Below are positions 46,901-57,930 of a DNA stretch of 64,000 nucleotides, one piece after another. Origin of the DNA: Ectocarpus siliculosus (Eukaryota; Sar; Phaeophyceae; Ectocarpales; Ectocarpaceae). The stretch lies in the NCBI GenBank assembly GCA_000310025.1, contig FN649735.1:1346897-1410896 (forward strand), given 5' to 3'. Under the pieces are notes generated by a model. The model was not told the DNA's origin. It saw only the letters and a list, made by a program, of their open reading frames with translations, and ran no database searches. A program made the translations under genes and the position numbers. Position 1 is the stretch's first letter; each line of letters opens with the position of its first letter.

Positions 46901-48761
46901 TCGTCGTCAGAAAAACGGACTGTGGCATTATCTCGAATGGGTAGTCTCTCTTTGATTGTACGGATATTTTCGAAGACTAACAACACAACAAAAAGAGACG
47001 GGCGGTGGCGACGGCGAGAGAAAGGAACGAGGAAACCCGCAAAGTCTGATCTCGTCTTACTATTGCTCGACGTGAAATGCCGCTTCCGGTGGGTGCCCTA
47101 GACCTTGTTTTGGACCCCTTTGATGGTCGACCGCCACTCTAGACTGATTACTCAACAGCAGGGAGTCGGAAGTGGTAAGCCTCTAAAAATAATGATTGCA
47201 GGCCATGAACAAGATTTGATTGTTTGTGGGTACTTCTGCTGCTGTTATTCTCATTGTTGGAGTACGCATGTATTACAGTAGCAGCAGCTGCTGCTGCTGT
47301 TTGTTGCTGGGCGTACCTCTCCCTCGTCCTCGTCAGCGTGCGTCGGGGACAGGCTGCGGGCCAGGAGCTCGTGCAGCGATGCACGGGTGCCCTCCGACAG
47401 CAGGCACGCGTCCACCTCGTCCACGACCACGTATGACACGGCGTTTACGCGGACGGCGCCGGTCGTGACAAGCCGCGTCAGGCTCTCCGGGTTGCCGATG
47501 ACGATGTGCGGGGGGTCCGCCCAGGCCCACGCGCGCTGCCGCTTGTTGCTGGACCCTTCGAGCACGGACATAACCTACGTTGAGGGAGCGTGTGTGAGGT
47601 TTCTCGGTGTAAGGTGGTCTACCTGGCCGGGTGCAACAACACTAAAAAAAGGTGCACGTGTCTGCTCTCTATGTAGGAGAAAATCGTGATTGCGACCGAA
47701 GTACTACCTATAGCTACGTGGTTTGGGAACAGCAAGCTGACCAAGCTGGGTTATGACAAAAACCAGATCCACATTGCAACGTGTGACAACGTCCAGCACT
47801 ACTCTGTTGTCGGTACAAGGGGTATCGTGATCCAAGGCTAACATAAAAAAAAAAAGACCGTCGAACCGCCAACGGTGCAAGTTGCCGACGCCTGTCCGAG
47901 CAAAGGATGCACCTGGATCTTGCTATCCCTGCCCGAGCTCGTTCCCGCGGCGAGGCGCTTGGCTACGCCAGCCACCTGGAGACCCAGCTCGCGCGTCGGC
48001 ACCACGACGAGCCCCTGGACGGCCGCCCGCGAGGGATCGACTCGGCCGAGCAGCGGCAGGAGAAACGCAAGGGTCTTGCCGCTGCCTGTTTGCGCGTGCA
48101 GCACGGCGTCGTGCTTTTCCTCTCCCAGGATGACCTCGAGGGCCTGGCGCTGCACCAGCGTCGGGGTCGCGAAACCGAGCTGCTCGAGGCGATTCAACAG
48201 CCAGTCTGGCAGGCGGCCCCGGAACAACTCGCGGAACGTTCCTCCGTTGACGGGACCGGCATCGGCGGCAGCGGCGCCGTTGGGCGTGGAGGAGAAGATG
48301 CCTCCTTCGTCTCGTGGTGGCACAGGAGAATCTTGCGATGCCACTCCTCCTTTTATTGTGCTACTGCTGCTGCTGCTGCTGCTGCTACTGCTACCGGTGC
48401 CACCACCGTCCGTGGTGGGTGCTGCCGTTGCATCATGACACCTGCGTGCACTTCGCCGACGTTGCCTGCTACTGATGCTGCTGCGGTCTAGCGCAGCTTT
48501 TCTTTCGCCCACCGCCATCGATAGCGAATCCCCAGCAGCTACCGCCCCTCCCTCTCCCACCACGGTGTATTGGCGTGGTCGATGCCGACATCTGACGACG
48601 CGGCTGCTGCCGCTGCCTCTCCTGCTGTGGTTTGAGGTTGCAGTTCGGCCACGAAGCAGTCCTGTGGTCCGTGAAGAAGGTGGGGTTGACAACGGAGGTA
48701 CGAGTGAGAGCACATGCGTGATCGCCAAGACGCTCAGCAGAACCTTTCGGGGCACAGACAT
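43991..48761 (-). CDS. DEAD-box-type RNA helicase (motif II DEVD), 6 exons
   Basis: Exons on the minus strand: 48761-47913, 47574-47317, 46919-46725, 46082-45546, 45146-45060 and 44200-43991. They total 2136 bp, or 711 residues, all GT-AG and in phase. Motifs: Q-motif region [17 protein letters not shown] (Q204), AQTGSGKT (223-230), PTRELG (255-260), [10 protein letters not shown] (DEVD 335-338 instead of DEAD), SAT (419-421), [21 protein letters not shown] (631-642) and HRGGRAGR (660-667). These give ATP-driven RNA unwinding or remodelling. The N-terminus ([20 protein letters not shown]) is hydrophobic and could be a signal or organelle-targeting sequence. A Ser run (exon 1) and Gln run (exon 4) are microsatellite-coded. 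The usual L-H-x-x-x-x-x-x-R segment between motifs IV and V was not found, so a small exon may be missed between exons 4 and 5 or the segment is lost. Confidence 0.85.
46505..46770. repeat. Tandem duplication of the helicase exon-3 donor region
   Basis: Four copies of CTGCCGGA(T/C)GAAGTG(A/G) occur at intervals of about 51, 64 and 65 bp. Each is followed by GTGCTGCGG and TACCTA(T/C)GGAAGATACC-like words. The copy nearest exon 3 contains the real exon end and its donor (minus strand GTCCAG|GTACGG at 46725/46724). The next copy keeps a good-looking donor (GTCCAG|GTAGGG). Confidence 0.85.
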
Positions 48762-48975
48762 GGTAGCAGGTGCAAGCTAGTTCACCAAGGCGTGGTGCTT
48801 GCTGCAGCAGCTGCAAGTCGGATTGTCGGACTTGTCGGATTGGGGACGGGGCCACGCAGAGCGGAACGTGGAATTGCGCCGCAATTGGTTCTGAACCGTC
48901 AACGCCATCCATCCTGCTTCATGGTTTTCCTCCACTCACTGAAAAGACTCCACCACATCCCGTTCGACTGTGGGT

Positions 48976-49024
48976 ATATCTCGATGGGTAGTCTTTCTGT
49001 GTGTGTATTTATTATTCCTTAATG
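48976..49024 (+). repeat. 48-bp dispersed repeat, copy 2
   Basis: TATATCTCGATGGGTAGTCT continuing TTCTGTGTGTGTATTTATTA and TTCCTTAATGC; matches 40050-40090 almost exactly. Lies upstream of the helicase start. Confidence 0.7.
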
Positions 49025-49835
49025 CTCTTCCGGGATCGGAACACAGAGCGTCTGTACCTCGCAGTATTTTCATAGCGACCATCTCTCGCGTAGATCGTCT
49101 CTGTAAGCTGGTCTACAGTAGCTATTTCAGACTCACTCGCCATCATGCCTTCATCTGGCCAACAGGTGGATTATTGTGAGACTTCGGAGTCCAACGTGCA
49201 GCTTGGATGCTGTAATCAAGAAAGCGTCAGCACCCGCAAGCAGTACGCGCGTCAGTGATACATTGCGCCGACCACATCCATCCGTCCGTCCGTGCGTAGA
49301 TCTCAATCGAGCGCAAGTAATTCAAATTTCCCCAGCGATTGGGTGAGTATGCGGGCGTGCAAGTGCTTGGAGGCGTAGAGGCGATGGAGCCGTGATCGTA
49401 TAGTCGTGCGCTGTTTGACGGCGGATTTTTACTTGTTATCGCAAACGACGCCGCGCCGGCTGCATTGCACTGCTGCAGTGCTTGATATACGAGCAGCGAG
49501 GGGAACAAAGAGAGGCAAACAACGCTGTTATGTAGAAATTTTCTATGACTGACTGCACATGACATGTCTTTCTCTTTCCCTTTGCTTCTCTCCATCTGCT
49601 CTCTTCCTTTCTTTTTCTTTTTACTCTTTCTATATCTTTTTCCAATCTAGGGTTACCACGCATAGCGTGCAGAGAGGCGAGCAGAGTGGCCTACCCTATA
49701 TATTTCGTTGATTTTTATTGGCTTGCGGACTCCATTTTATTGTCGTATACCTTTTTTGGGTAAGCCGTTGACCACGGGAGTTGATCCCGTCAAGTGTTAG
49801 ACTAATACGGACAGAAGAAGGTACGTACTGAGCAG
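49025..49835. other. Intergenic before the LTR element, no gene seen
   Basis: Short shadow frames only. A pyrimidine-rich stretch at about 49560-49640 is visible. Confidence 0.6.
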
Positions 49836-50176
49836 TGTTATGGTATTTGGACCCTTGGACTAAGATACCATCTGGGCGGGTATATCTTTCAGGAATATCC
49901 CGACCACCTGCCCAGGTTCCTAGTATTCCGACTTTAGGCAGGTAGCAGTACAATGGTTACTAGCAGTAGCAAGCGAGTGCAAGCGTTCCACCTTGCTCAG
50001 TGTCTTGCCTGGTGTTCCCTGGTGTTGCCTGGGAGTGAGCGATAGCGAGCGACTGAGAGAGAAAGGAAGGATAAGGAAGGAAACAGACTGAAGAAGCGAA
50101 GCGGCTCCAACCTGCACACAGTGGTCGGACTAGCTCCACACTAAACCCGCGTCAGAGATCGTCACATCCCGTCACA
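49836..50176 (+). repeat. 5' LTR (341 bp)
   Basis: Starts TGTTATGGTATTTGG and ends CATCCCGTCACA. Matches 54854-55194 except GAAGAAGCGAAG against GAAGAACCGAAG near 50098. Contains tandem-like CCTGGTGTTCCCTGGTGTT. Confidence 0.95.
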
Positions 50177-50177
50177 C

Positions 50178-53100
50178 TTGGCGTCGTCTGCAGTCGATGG
50201 TCTGGGCGCGACATTAGAACAAGAACAAGCGGATGGCTCTGTTCGCCCCATCGTCTTCATCAGCAGATCGACACTTAACGCTGAGCGCAACTGGACACCA
50301 CTCGACTTGGAAGCTGGCGCCATCGTTTGGGCCATCAAACGCTTGCGTGGATACTTGCGCGGCACACACTTCCAAATATGGACGGACAATCAGGCACTGG
50401 AGAACATCTCCAAGGTGGGAGACCACAGCCCACGCGTGCAGCGTTGGCTTGAGTTCCTCACAGCGTATCAATACACGCTCAAACACCGCCCGGGCTCCTC
50501 CAACAGCAACGCCGACATGCTGTCTAGACTACCCATACCCGCCACTCCGCAGGACATCACAGGAGATAGCCGCATCACCATGCCAGATGATGTGGGTGTC
50601 TACATGATTCGCGCAACCGGCAACACTCCTTCTGGTCCTTCTCCACAGGGTATTGCTTTGGGTGGGCTAGTACCCAACAACGGCACCGACATTTTGAGTG
50701 GCTCCCCACTGACACCAGCGGATTTTCAGGATTTTCGCCGGCACGGGCTCCGAATGAGCATTGACGACCTCGACGCTCCTCCCGGAGTATTCGCAGCTCG
50801 TGCTTTTCTGTCAGCCTCCAACAACAACTCACGTCTCCGCTCTCGCCACTCTCCTGCGTTGTGCGACATCAACACAGTGCATCAATCGGCTTTGCCTCGA
50901 CATTTGGACCATCATAGCAAGGACCCTACCACAGTACGTCCTACCACAGTACGTCCCCCGTCTTCAAATCTTCAACACCATCCCGGCACACTACAGTCTG
51001 CCGCTCAATCTCCGGCACAACCTGCCAGTTCGACAATGCCCCCTGCAACTGCAGCTCTCTCCAGGCCAGACATCCTGGAAGCACCTGCACTTCAGCGGTC
51101 TCTCTCTCCTTCTCGGTTGCGCCCGCGTTCTTTGGATCCATCAGATTTGATATCCACCCGCACTCGACGCCGCGCAGCTGCAACATCGGGGAATCCTCTG
51201 CCTCAAGTAACTTACCGCTTCAGCCCAGACATTTCCGCCACTGCGGCACCAGCACCTGCTGCACAGCCACGCAGGCCGCGCACGAACCCTTCTACGCCAC
51301 CTGCGCAGACCACCGCTGAACTTGTACCCACCGTACCAACCGCAAATAATACTGCTCCCTCAGAACCTCTCGCAGAACCTCTGCCGGAATCGGCAGACAC
51401 ACCATCCACAGGGACCCCCTCCACTTCAGCTTCTTCGTCACTTCCATCGCCACTACCTTCTCCGGCTGAGATATCCTTCATGGACTCTGTAGCGCGCCTC
51501 ACACACGCCGACTGGCATGAGGAACAACAAAAGGACGTCACTTGCAACTCCGCCATTCGCTACATTCAACTTGGGCAACCTTTGGCATTGCCCACAGACT
51601 TTTACGGCGACACCCCAGAACACTTGCGTCCTTCCCTCACCAACATCAAGGAATTGGCCACCAAAGGTCGCATTATCACCGATGACGACGGCAATCCGCT
51701 CTTGGTTCGACAATTTACCAAACCGCCAAACTCCGACAACGATCGTCCTAGCGGTAGAGCTGCTCGCCTTCTCGACAATGAACCCACGCGCATCTATGTG
51801 CCAGTACACATGCGTCCTTGGGTAATGCTTCAATGCCACTCCAACACTCTTCTGTGCCACCTTGGCACCGCCAAAACCATCAGCCTTCTGGAACAACTCT
51901 ACTGGTGGGTTGGCATGAGCTCTTGCGCCCGCTTCTGGACTCGACAATGCTACACATGCCAAGGCCGCAAATCAGCACGACAAACTATACGATGGCCCAT
52001 CCTCACCATTCCCCTGCCATCAGGGCCAGGTGTGGCCGTCAGCGTTGACTACTTTGGACCGCTCCCTACTACTCCACGCGGCAACGCCTACATCTTGCTA
52101 TTCACCGACCGCTTTAGCAGGCGCGCCGACATGTACGCAGTCTCCCCTGCGAAATACACGGCCGAAGGGACCGCCAATATCTTCGTCAATCAATACATTC
52201 CACTCTGGGGATGTCCAGTGAGCCTTCTTTCCGACAATGGTCTCCACTTCACCTCGCAGCTTTCTGACGCCATTTTCAAACTTCTCCGCGTACGCAAAAT
52301 CACCACCAGCGCCTATCACCCTTGCAGCAACGGCGGCGTGGAACGCGTCAACCACACAATGGCTCAAATGCTAGCTGTATCCGTCAATGAGAGGCAAGAT
52401 GACTGGGATCTACACCTCCCGCATGTGGAATTTGCCTACAACAACACCGTGAGCGCCGCCACAGGGCTAGCACCCAACCAAGTTCACATCGGCCGACTCG
52501 CCCGCTTCCCCATGACCGTTTTCGACAACATCTACGCTCGCGGACACCAAAGCCTGGCCAAGGATCAACTTGAATACCACAACCTCGCTGTGGACAGACA
52601 ACGTCGCGCTTACGACCTCGTTCGAGAGCAACACGCGCTCAACGTCGACAAAATCGAGCGCAGGAATTCGTCACTATCGGATGCACTTCACCGACGACCC
52701 GTCTACAAGACAGGACACTGGGTCTGGGTGTACAATCAGGTATCGACAATTCGCCAAGGAGCTTCCACCACCGCCTCTGCCTCCGCCTCGGACTCGCAGG
52801 TTCTCAAAGCCAAGCTCTCCTTAAACTGGACTGGGCCCTTCAAAATTCTTGCCGTAGGCCCTAGCGACAAAGCACCAGATGGGCGTCCGATCGCCAACAA
52901 ACTCCTCTACTTGGACCTGCCCAACGACATGCCCGGCGCCGACGCCAAAAACCGCGTCTCCGTAGTACGCTGCAAGCCGTGCCACCACGCTCACGACACT
53001 GACATACCCCGCTTCCTGCCTGCTGGCCTTACCAGATACGTCCTCAACAACTACAACAACAAATCACCTCCGTACCACGTCACCGCGGATGACGTCTCCA

Positions 53101-53768
53101 CGCCCCTTCAACGCCTTGAAGTAGAGGAAATCACAAGCCACCAAACTGTCCGCGGACGCGGCGGAGTACTCGCTGCTCTCTACCAAACACACTGGAACGG
53201 CCTGCTTCGACCCTCCTGGGAACGAGAAATCGACCTACAACACTCGCGTCACCACATCCTTCGCTACTGGTGTGGCACACCGGATCAGCACGGCCAACAA
53301 AACCGTCTGTACCGCAACATGCGCATAGGAGCCGCTGCTCGAGAACTCTCCCGCTCCAAAGGAGAACGTGCGGCTTCACCTGGCTACACCTACGTGCCCC
53401 GCGACACCCTCATCCGCCGCTTCAGCGCCACCGCCATACCCGTAGGAGCTTACTTCTGGTACAAAGCCAAAGATGCGCTCTGGTGGTTGGGCAAAATATC
53501 GCGGCACACCACCACTGCTGACCTCTACATCGTCCGCTTCCTTGACGACCCCGGGCCGATCAAGATCTCCCTCGCCCCCGGCCACTACAGCTCCGAACAT
53601 CACGCCGTCTGCGGTTGCTGGTGTCTGCAAGTACATCGCAACAGCTCCTTCATGCGTGGCATCCGAAGGAACGTCGACGAATCCAGAGGAGCCACAACAG
53701 CTCCAACTGCGGCCACAACGGCGCCCGCTTCAGCAACAACAGCGCCGCCTTCAGCCACTGCCCGGTGA
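50178..53768 (+). pseudogene. Truncated Ty3/gypsy pol: RNase H, integrase, chromodomain, Tudor-like
   Basis: Open for 1196 codons, but begins inside the RNase H domain without an ATG (first codon TTG; first ATG about 130 codons in). The family DAS catalytic motif appears as LAS at the junction, so the first RNase H aspartate seems replaced. Domains: RNase H 1-120 with WTDN at 68-71; Pro/Ser-rich linker about 130-450; HHCC zinc region about 553-590; integrase core with D624, D686 and E722 (35 residues between the last two); a chromodomain about 980-1033 (YQTHWNGLLRPSWERE); and a Tudor-like module about 1085-1150 (FWYKAKDALWWLGKI...YIVRFLDDPG). The last two probably steer integration to particular chromatin. 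No stop interrupts the frame. Confidence 0.85.
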
Positions 53769-54853
53769 AAATACCTTGTTGGGACACCGGCGACCGCCTG
53801 TTCTTGTTTTCTTGTTTGCATACATTCCCTCGCCATGTCAGCAGCTCTTTCCACCATGGTGCAATCTGCCCCTGGCTGGTTACGACCCTGGCGCTGGTTT
53901 GTACCTTGTATTTGTTTTTTGTATCGTTTTTTGTGATTGTTTGTTCTTGTGTTACTTCTTGCGCATCTGACGCTATAGCCTTATTTCTATTTTGGACGCC
54001 GTTGCTACCCAAACACCTCGCTCTTACAGCCGTCTGCTGGCGTGATAAATTTTGGCCTACGCTTTTGTGTTTGGCGCTCGACCATGCTGCCTACTTTCCT
54101 CTGTAGCCGTACCGTGTTTTTCTTCCGCTACCTTTTGAGCTCCTGCGAGCACGTACTATTGTTGCTCCCCCGCAGCTCTTGTCTTCTACTGTCGACCCCC
54201 GTAGCCTACGACATCGACACCCCCGTTTTGAGCTTTCGAGTGATATTGATCTTGGGCCTGGTCCACTATATTTCCATTTTTTATATTTCAGCGTCAACTC
54301 CGACAACCGCCGCCTGTTTGTCGCCCCCCCCCATTTTATTGGACCGCGCGCGGAGCACCGTACTTACTGGCTCTCGCTTTATAGCCCGCTCCCGCTGCGC
54401 CGCTGTCTCTGACTATTTTTGCTTCTTCTGCTTTTTTTGTATTAATTTGAGCATTTTTCTTGTGCTTTTCTTGCGTATCGCAACTATCCTGGCGTCATAC
54501 CGTCGTTCTTCGTGACCCCCTTGCAATCGATAGACCCCCCGGCCTTTTCTTCTCTCTTTATCTGCTTAATTATGTAGCTCTGCCCCTGCTTCTATCTTTG
54601 GACGTTTTCCGCACTTCTTTGCTCAGCTTTCATAGCCACTGTCAGCCTGCACGCTGCTTGCCCAGCTTTCCCTTATTTAAATTCTGCCCTTTTGCTAGCC
54701 GAGAGCGTAGCTCTCTTGAAATCCACGTAGAGGTGTGGGAGAGGTTTGTGAGGCTCCGTATCCTCTAGTCTAGAGTAGATGCCTCAGATGGATTGTTATT
54801 TCCCCCTCTTCAGGTTCTAGCCTCTGCGTATATGTCCCCTCAGGGTGGGCTAG
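53769..54853 (+). other. 3' noncoding region of the LTR element
   Basis: About 1.1 kb, pyrimidine-rich, without a credible gene. A weak purine stretch (AGGGTGGGCTAG) directly before the 3' LTR may be the polypurine tract. Confidence 0.6.
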
Positions 54854-55194
54854 TGTTATGGTATTTGGACCCTTGGACTAAGATACCATCTGGGCGGGTA
54901 TATCTTTCAGGAATATCCCGACCACCTGCCCAGGTTCCTAGTATTCCGACTTTAGGCAGGTAGCAGTACAATGGTTACTAGCAGTAGCAAGCGAGTGCAA
55001 GCGTTCCACCTTGCTCAGTGTCTTGCCTGGTGTTCCCTGGTGTTGCCTGGGAGTGAGCGATAGCGAGCGACTGAGAGAGAAAGGAAGGATAAGGAAGGAA
55101 ACAGACTGAAGAACCGAAGCGGCTCCAACCTGCACACAGTGGTCGGACTAGCTCCACACTAAACCCGCGTCAGAGATCGTCACATCCCGTCACA
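54854..55194 (+). repeat. 3' LTR (341 bp)
   Basis: Same length and ends as the 5' LTR with one visible mismatch. Followed by GCAG, the repeated target site. Confidence 0.95.
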
Positions 55195-56391
55195 GCAGAG
55201 AGAACGGAACGGTTTACAACAACAACAACAACAACAACATAGTCTACAGCAGTAGGAATTTTCTCTTGTCGGGCCCTCTACAGCATTTCTTATTGTTGTA
55301 CGACAAGAACAGGAAACATACTTTTACACAACCTTTTCACGAGTGATCCAAAATCTGCAGGCGCCTGTTCACACCAATACGCAACCGCCCGAAATTTCAC
55401 CGTCACCTCAGCACAACAAACATCAGCCGGATACAAAGATGGAAAAAAACGGTCTTGTTGAACCTTTCACCTGAAATTAATTGTTCCTGTGAACCGGAAA
55501 ATCATTCAGGTGGGGGTCTCCCGCAATTCGGAGACCCTCTTCAGTACATATACTGCTGTACCATGGTACATTACTGCTAAAGATCCGGATCCCTTAGAAG
55601 CCTGTACAACGAACACAAGCTACTGCGTTGGCATTCGGCGTGCGCATCGCCGGTATGTCGGACATGTCGGACCCAGCCGTTGTGTAGATCTCTCCGATAC
55701 TACAGTACTGTAGGACTAAAGGTAGGTGTGGCTGATGGTAGCCGCTGAGTAGTGAGACGCGCGCACTAGCTTCAACTGGGTAGGACTTGACGACGAACAT
55801 GTTTCGTTGAAGCAAGAGATTGCGGAGAGAAGAGAACCAGAGGGCATATGCATATATTCTTATATCACTGATCTCACCTCGCCAACCCCGCCAATTAATC
55901 AACTAGAGGTCACGCATTATTTTCCACTTGGCCAGGGAAGGCAAGATCGGACGCCAAGTTTTGAAGCACACACGCGTGGACACCAAGCCACTCTCATCAC
56001 TCTTCCGCCACTCACTCACCCTGCAAGCAGCACATAGACCCCGAAAACCTACTACTATTATTGCAGGTAAGCATCTCAATGTATGTATCTACTGCGGACA
56101 GAGTAATACAAAGAGGTATGTATTTCTGTAGTGCTTCGTACCACAACCAACCGCAGTTGTTTCACTCCGCCGCCATTCAGGCGGCAGGTGCTGACTCCTC
56201 TGGCGCTGTGGTGTATAACTATGCACTACGTAAGGTGAACGGTTGCGACGGAAGCATACTGTGTCTGCTACGATCTGGGCTGCCTTCCGCGAGGTCTGCG
56301 CCATGATGATGACGGTGCTGGGAGATGTGGGATCCTGCAATGTCTACAGTACTGTAGATCACGTTGTTCAGCCACAACCATACCGCCGGTT
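55195..56391. other. Intergenic, no gene seen
   Basis: Contains a short (CAA)n run at about 55219-55240. Remaining frames are short and unrelated. Confidence 0.6.
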
Positions 56392-56696
56392 GGCCCGTGG
56401 TCTAGTTGGTATCTTCGAAACCTTCTAGAGATCAGGTCAGGGGTCCGAATCCCGGCGTAAAGCGAGCTTTTCTTGCAAAGTGAGTTTTTCTCTCGCTTAA
56501 GCTCCTGGCCTACATGTAGTGGATAGCGCTGTAGTTCGTGTGTACACAGAGGGAAGAGAGTTCTGAACTCTTCTCGCATTAAAATTCGAAGGCAACGCAC
56601 CGCAGGAGGGGAACGTAGGGAGGGGCTCTTCTGTGTGGCCACGGGTTGGAGTAAACGGCACTAGTGCTGCGGGCGCTGATTTGAAAAAAAGACAAC
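56392..56696 (+). mobile_element. tRNA-derived SINE, copy 1
   Basis: The tRNA-like head has box A TGGTCTAGTTGG and a box B mutated to GGTCCGAATCCC. A body of about 235 bp follows, ending GCGCTGATTTGAAAAAAAGA. It matches copy 2 (57931-58232) along its whole length, with small insertions such as TACATG and CTG. Confidence 0.8.
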
Positions 56697-57217
56697 AATA
56701 TAATAAAATGCTGCTGCTTGGATCTCGCCGACAAACAGCCAGTGTGTGTGCCGACCGAACCGTGGCCACAATTCGCGACGGGTGTGTGTGTGCGGATAGA
56801 CAATGCCAGTCGCACATGACAACAGTTGGTTGTGTAATCTTTGCACTACCCTCGCGGTCACAAAACACAGCAGTGCGGCTGCGTGGTTCAGTCCGTGGTC
56901 GTTTGAACGTGGTTGGTTTCAAATCTCGGAATACCTACTTTTGCACGAACTACTATGCACGAATTGTTTCAACAGATCTAGATAGGTTTGATTTGTCTCC
57001 ACCCCAACGGACCTGTCCTCATCAGGAACATGATCTTTCTCACAACCATTAATGTCTCCGCGCAGGGTTCGATCATCGCGACGAGGAAGACGAGCGGAAG
57101 CTTCGGGCCGTCCTCCGGTGTACTCCACCGTCCTTCGTCACCACTCTTCTTCCCGTTTGTCAATTGTGCGTGGGGTGCACCGAGAGCCTCCCGGTGTAAG
57201 TCACGTTCTTCGCGACC

Positions 57218-57434
57218 ATGCAGTACTACCATGGTGTGGTGCTGCTGCTCCTCGCACGCGGAGGAGTCAGCGCCCAATCACCAGTGTCATCGTGTGTCCC
57301 GCTGAACGGTATCGTCGAAGACGGGAATGGCACGACGACAACACTCAACCTCGACGAGATCAAGGCCTCCATGAACACCGAGATATTCGATTTCAGTAAT
57401 CCGGTGGTCCCGACGCTGGCCGCATGCTCCTCAG
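57218..57434 (+). CDS. Possible first exon of a secreted protein
   Basis: ATG at 57218 starts a signal-peptide-like stretch (MQYYHGVVLLLLARGGVSAQ). About 52 further residues follow, including SSCVPLNGIVEDGNG and LNLDEIKASMNTEIFDF, up to a possible donor TCCTCAG|GTCGGT. No following exon in phase was found, so this may be a fragment. The family is not recognised. Confidence 0.35.
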
Positions 57435-57816
57435 GTCGGTTCATCTCGGGAATGTGGTGTGTGGGTGAGAGGCTTAAGCCGTGTACATACCTAGATGGCC
57501 TTCAGCACGGGCTTGTCAACAACGTGGAAAGAAACATATGCAATCTCTGTCTACAGCTCGTGCAGACGACATAGAAGGAATGCGATGCGAGTGACGTCCG
57601 ATGTACGTAAGGAAAACACGTGTTGCGATCTTACCGTCGGTCACAAGCGGAACTCAGAGCACAGCGTGTCCGCGTGGTGCGTTGAAGCATGTCAGGCACT
57701 GCTCGTGGCAATCAACCTCCGTGAGAGATTGTGGTGGCGGACTCTTGTACGGGTACAAAGAGTTCCACACCAAGGACAGATCGTGTGATAATATGTGATT
57801 GGGGTATGCATACGTT

Positions 57817-57920
57817 CCCTCCATGGTGATCTGAAGGACATAGGTGATCGGGGCATGTTCCTCCATGATGATCTGAGGGACATACAGTGACCGGTGCATG
57901 CACATGTCTGCTCCATGGTG
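57817..57920. repeat. About 45-bp tandem repeat
   Basis: CTCCATGGTGATCTGAAGGA and CTCCATGATGATCTGAGGGA are followed by CATA(C/G)..., and the last partial copy is CTCCATGGTG. Ends just before the second SINE copy. Confidence 0.6.
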
Positions 57921-57930
57921 CAAGCCGGTC

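Larger units (their letters stand above)
49836..55194 (+). mobile_element. Ty3/gypsy LTR retrotransposon, internally truncated, young
   Basis: Two 341-bp direct repeats (TG...CA ends) flank a 4.7-kb interior and differ at one position by eye. GCAG lies immediately before (49832-49835) and after (55195-55198), a 4-bp target duplication, so the element integrated as a unit or was trimmed internally afterwards. The 5' LTR joins directly to the middle of pol: no primer-binding site, gag, protease or reverse transcriptase is present. What remains is RNase H, integrase and C-terminal chromatin-reader modules. It cannot replicate by itself. The intact 1196-codon frame and matching LTRs suggest recent origin, perhaps mobilised in trans by a full-length relative. 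Confidence 0.9.

Noticed and set aside
46008-46955. 315-codon plus-strand frame antisense to helicase exons 3 and 4
   Set aside because: It is the shadow of coding sequence plus the frame-preserving tandem repeat; the minus strand carries clear helicase motifs.
48600-48761. Plastid-targeting (ASAFAP-type) leader on the helicase
   Set aside because: The N-terminus is hydrophobic, but no ASAFAP-like motif with a conserved Phe is visible; targeting left undetermined.
54042-54515. Env-like third ORF of the Ty3 element
   Set aside because: Hydrophobic because the DNA is pyrimidine-rich; no signal peptide, cysteine pattern or helix arrangement of an envelope protein.
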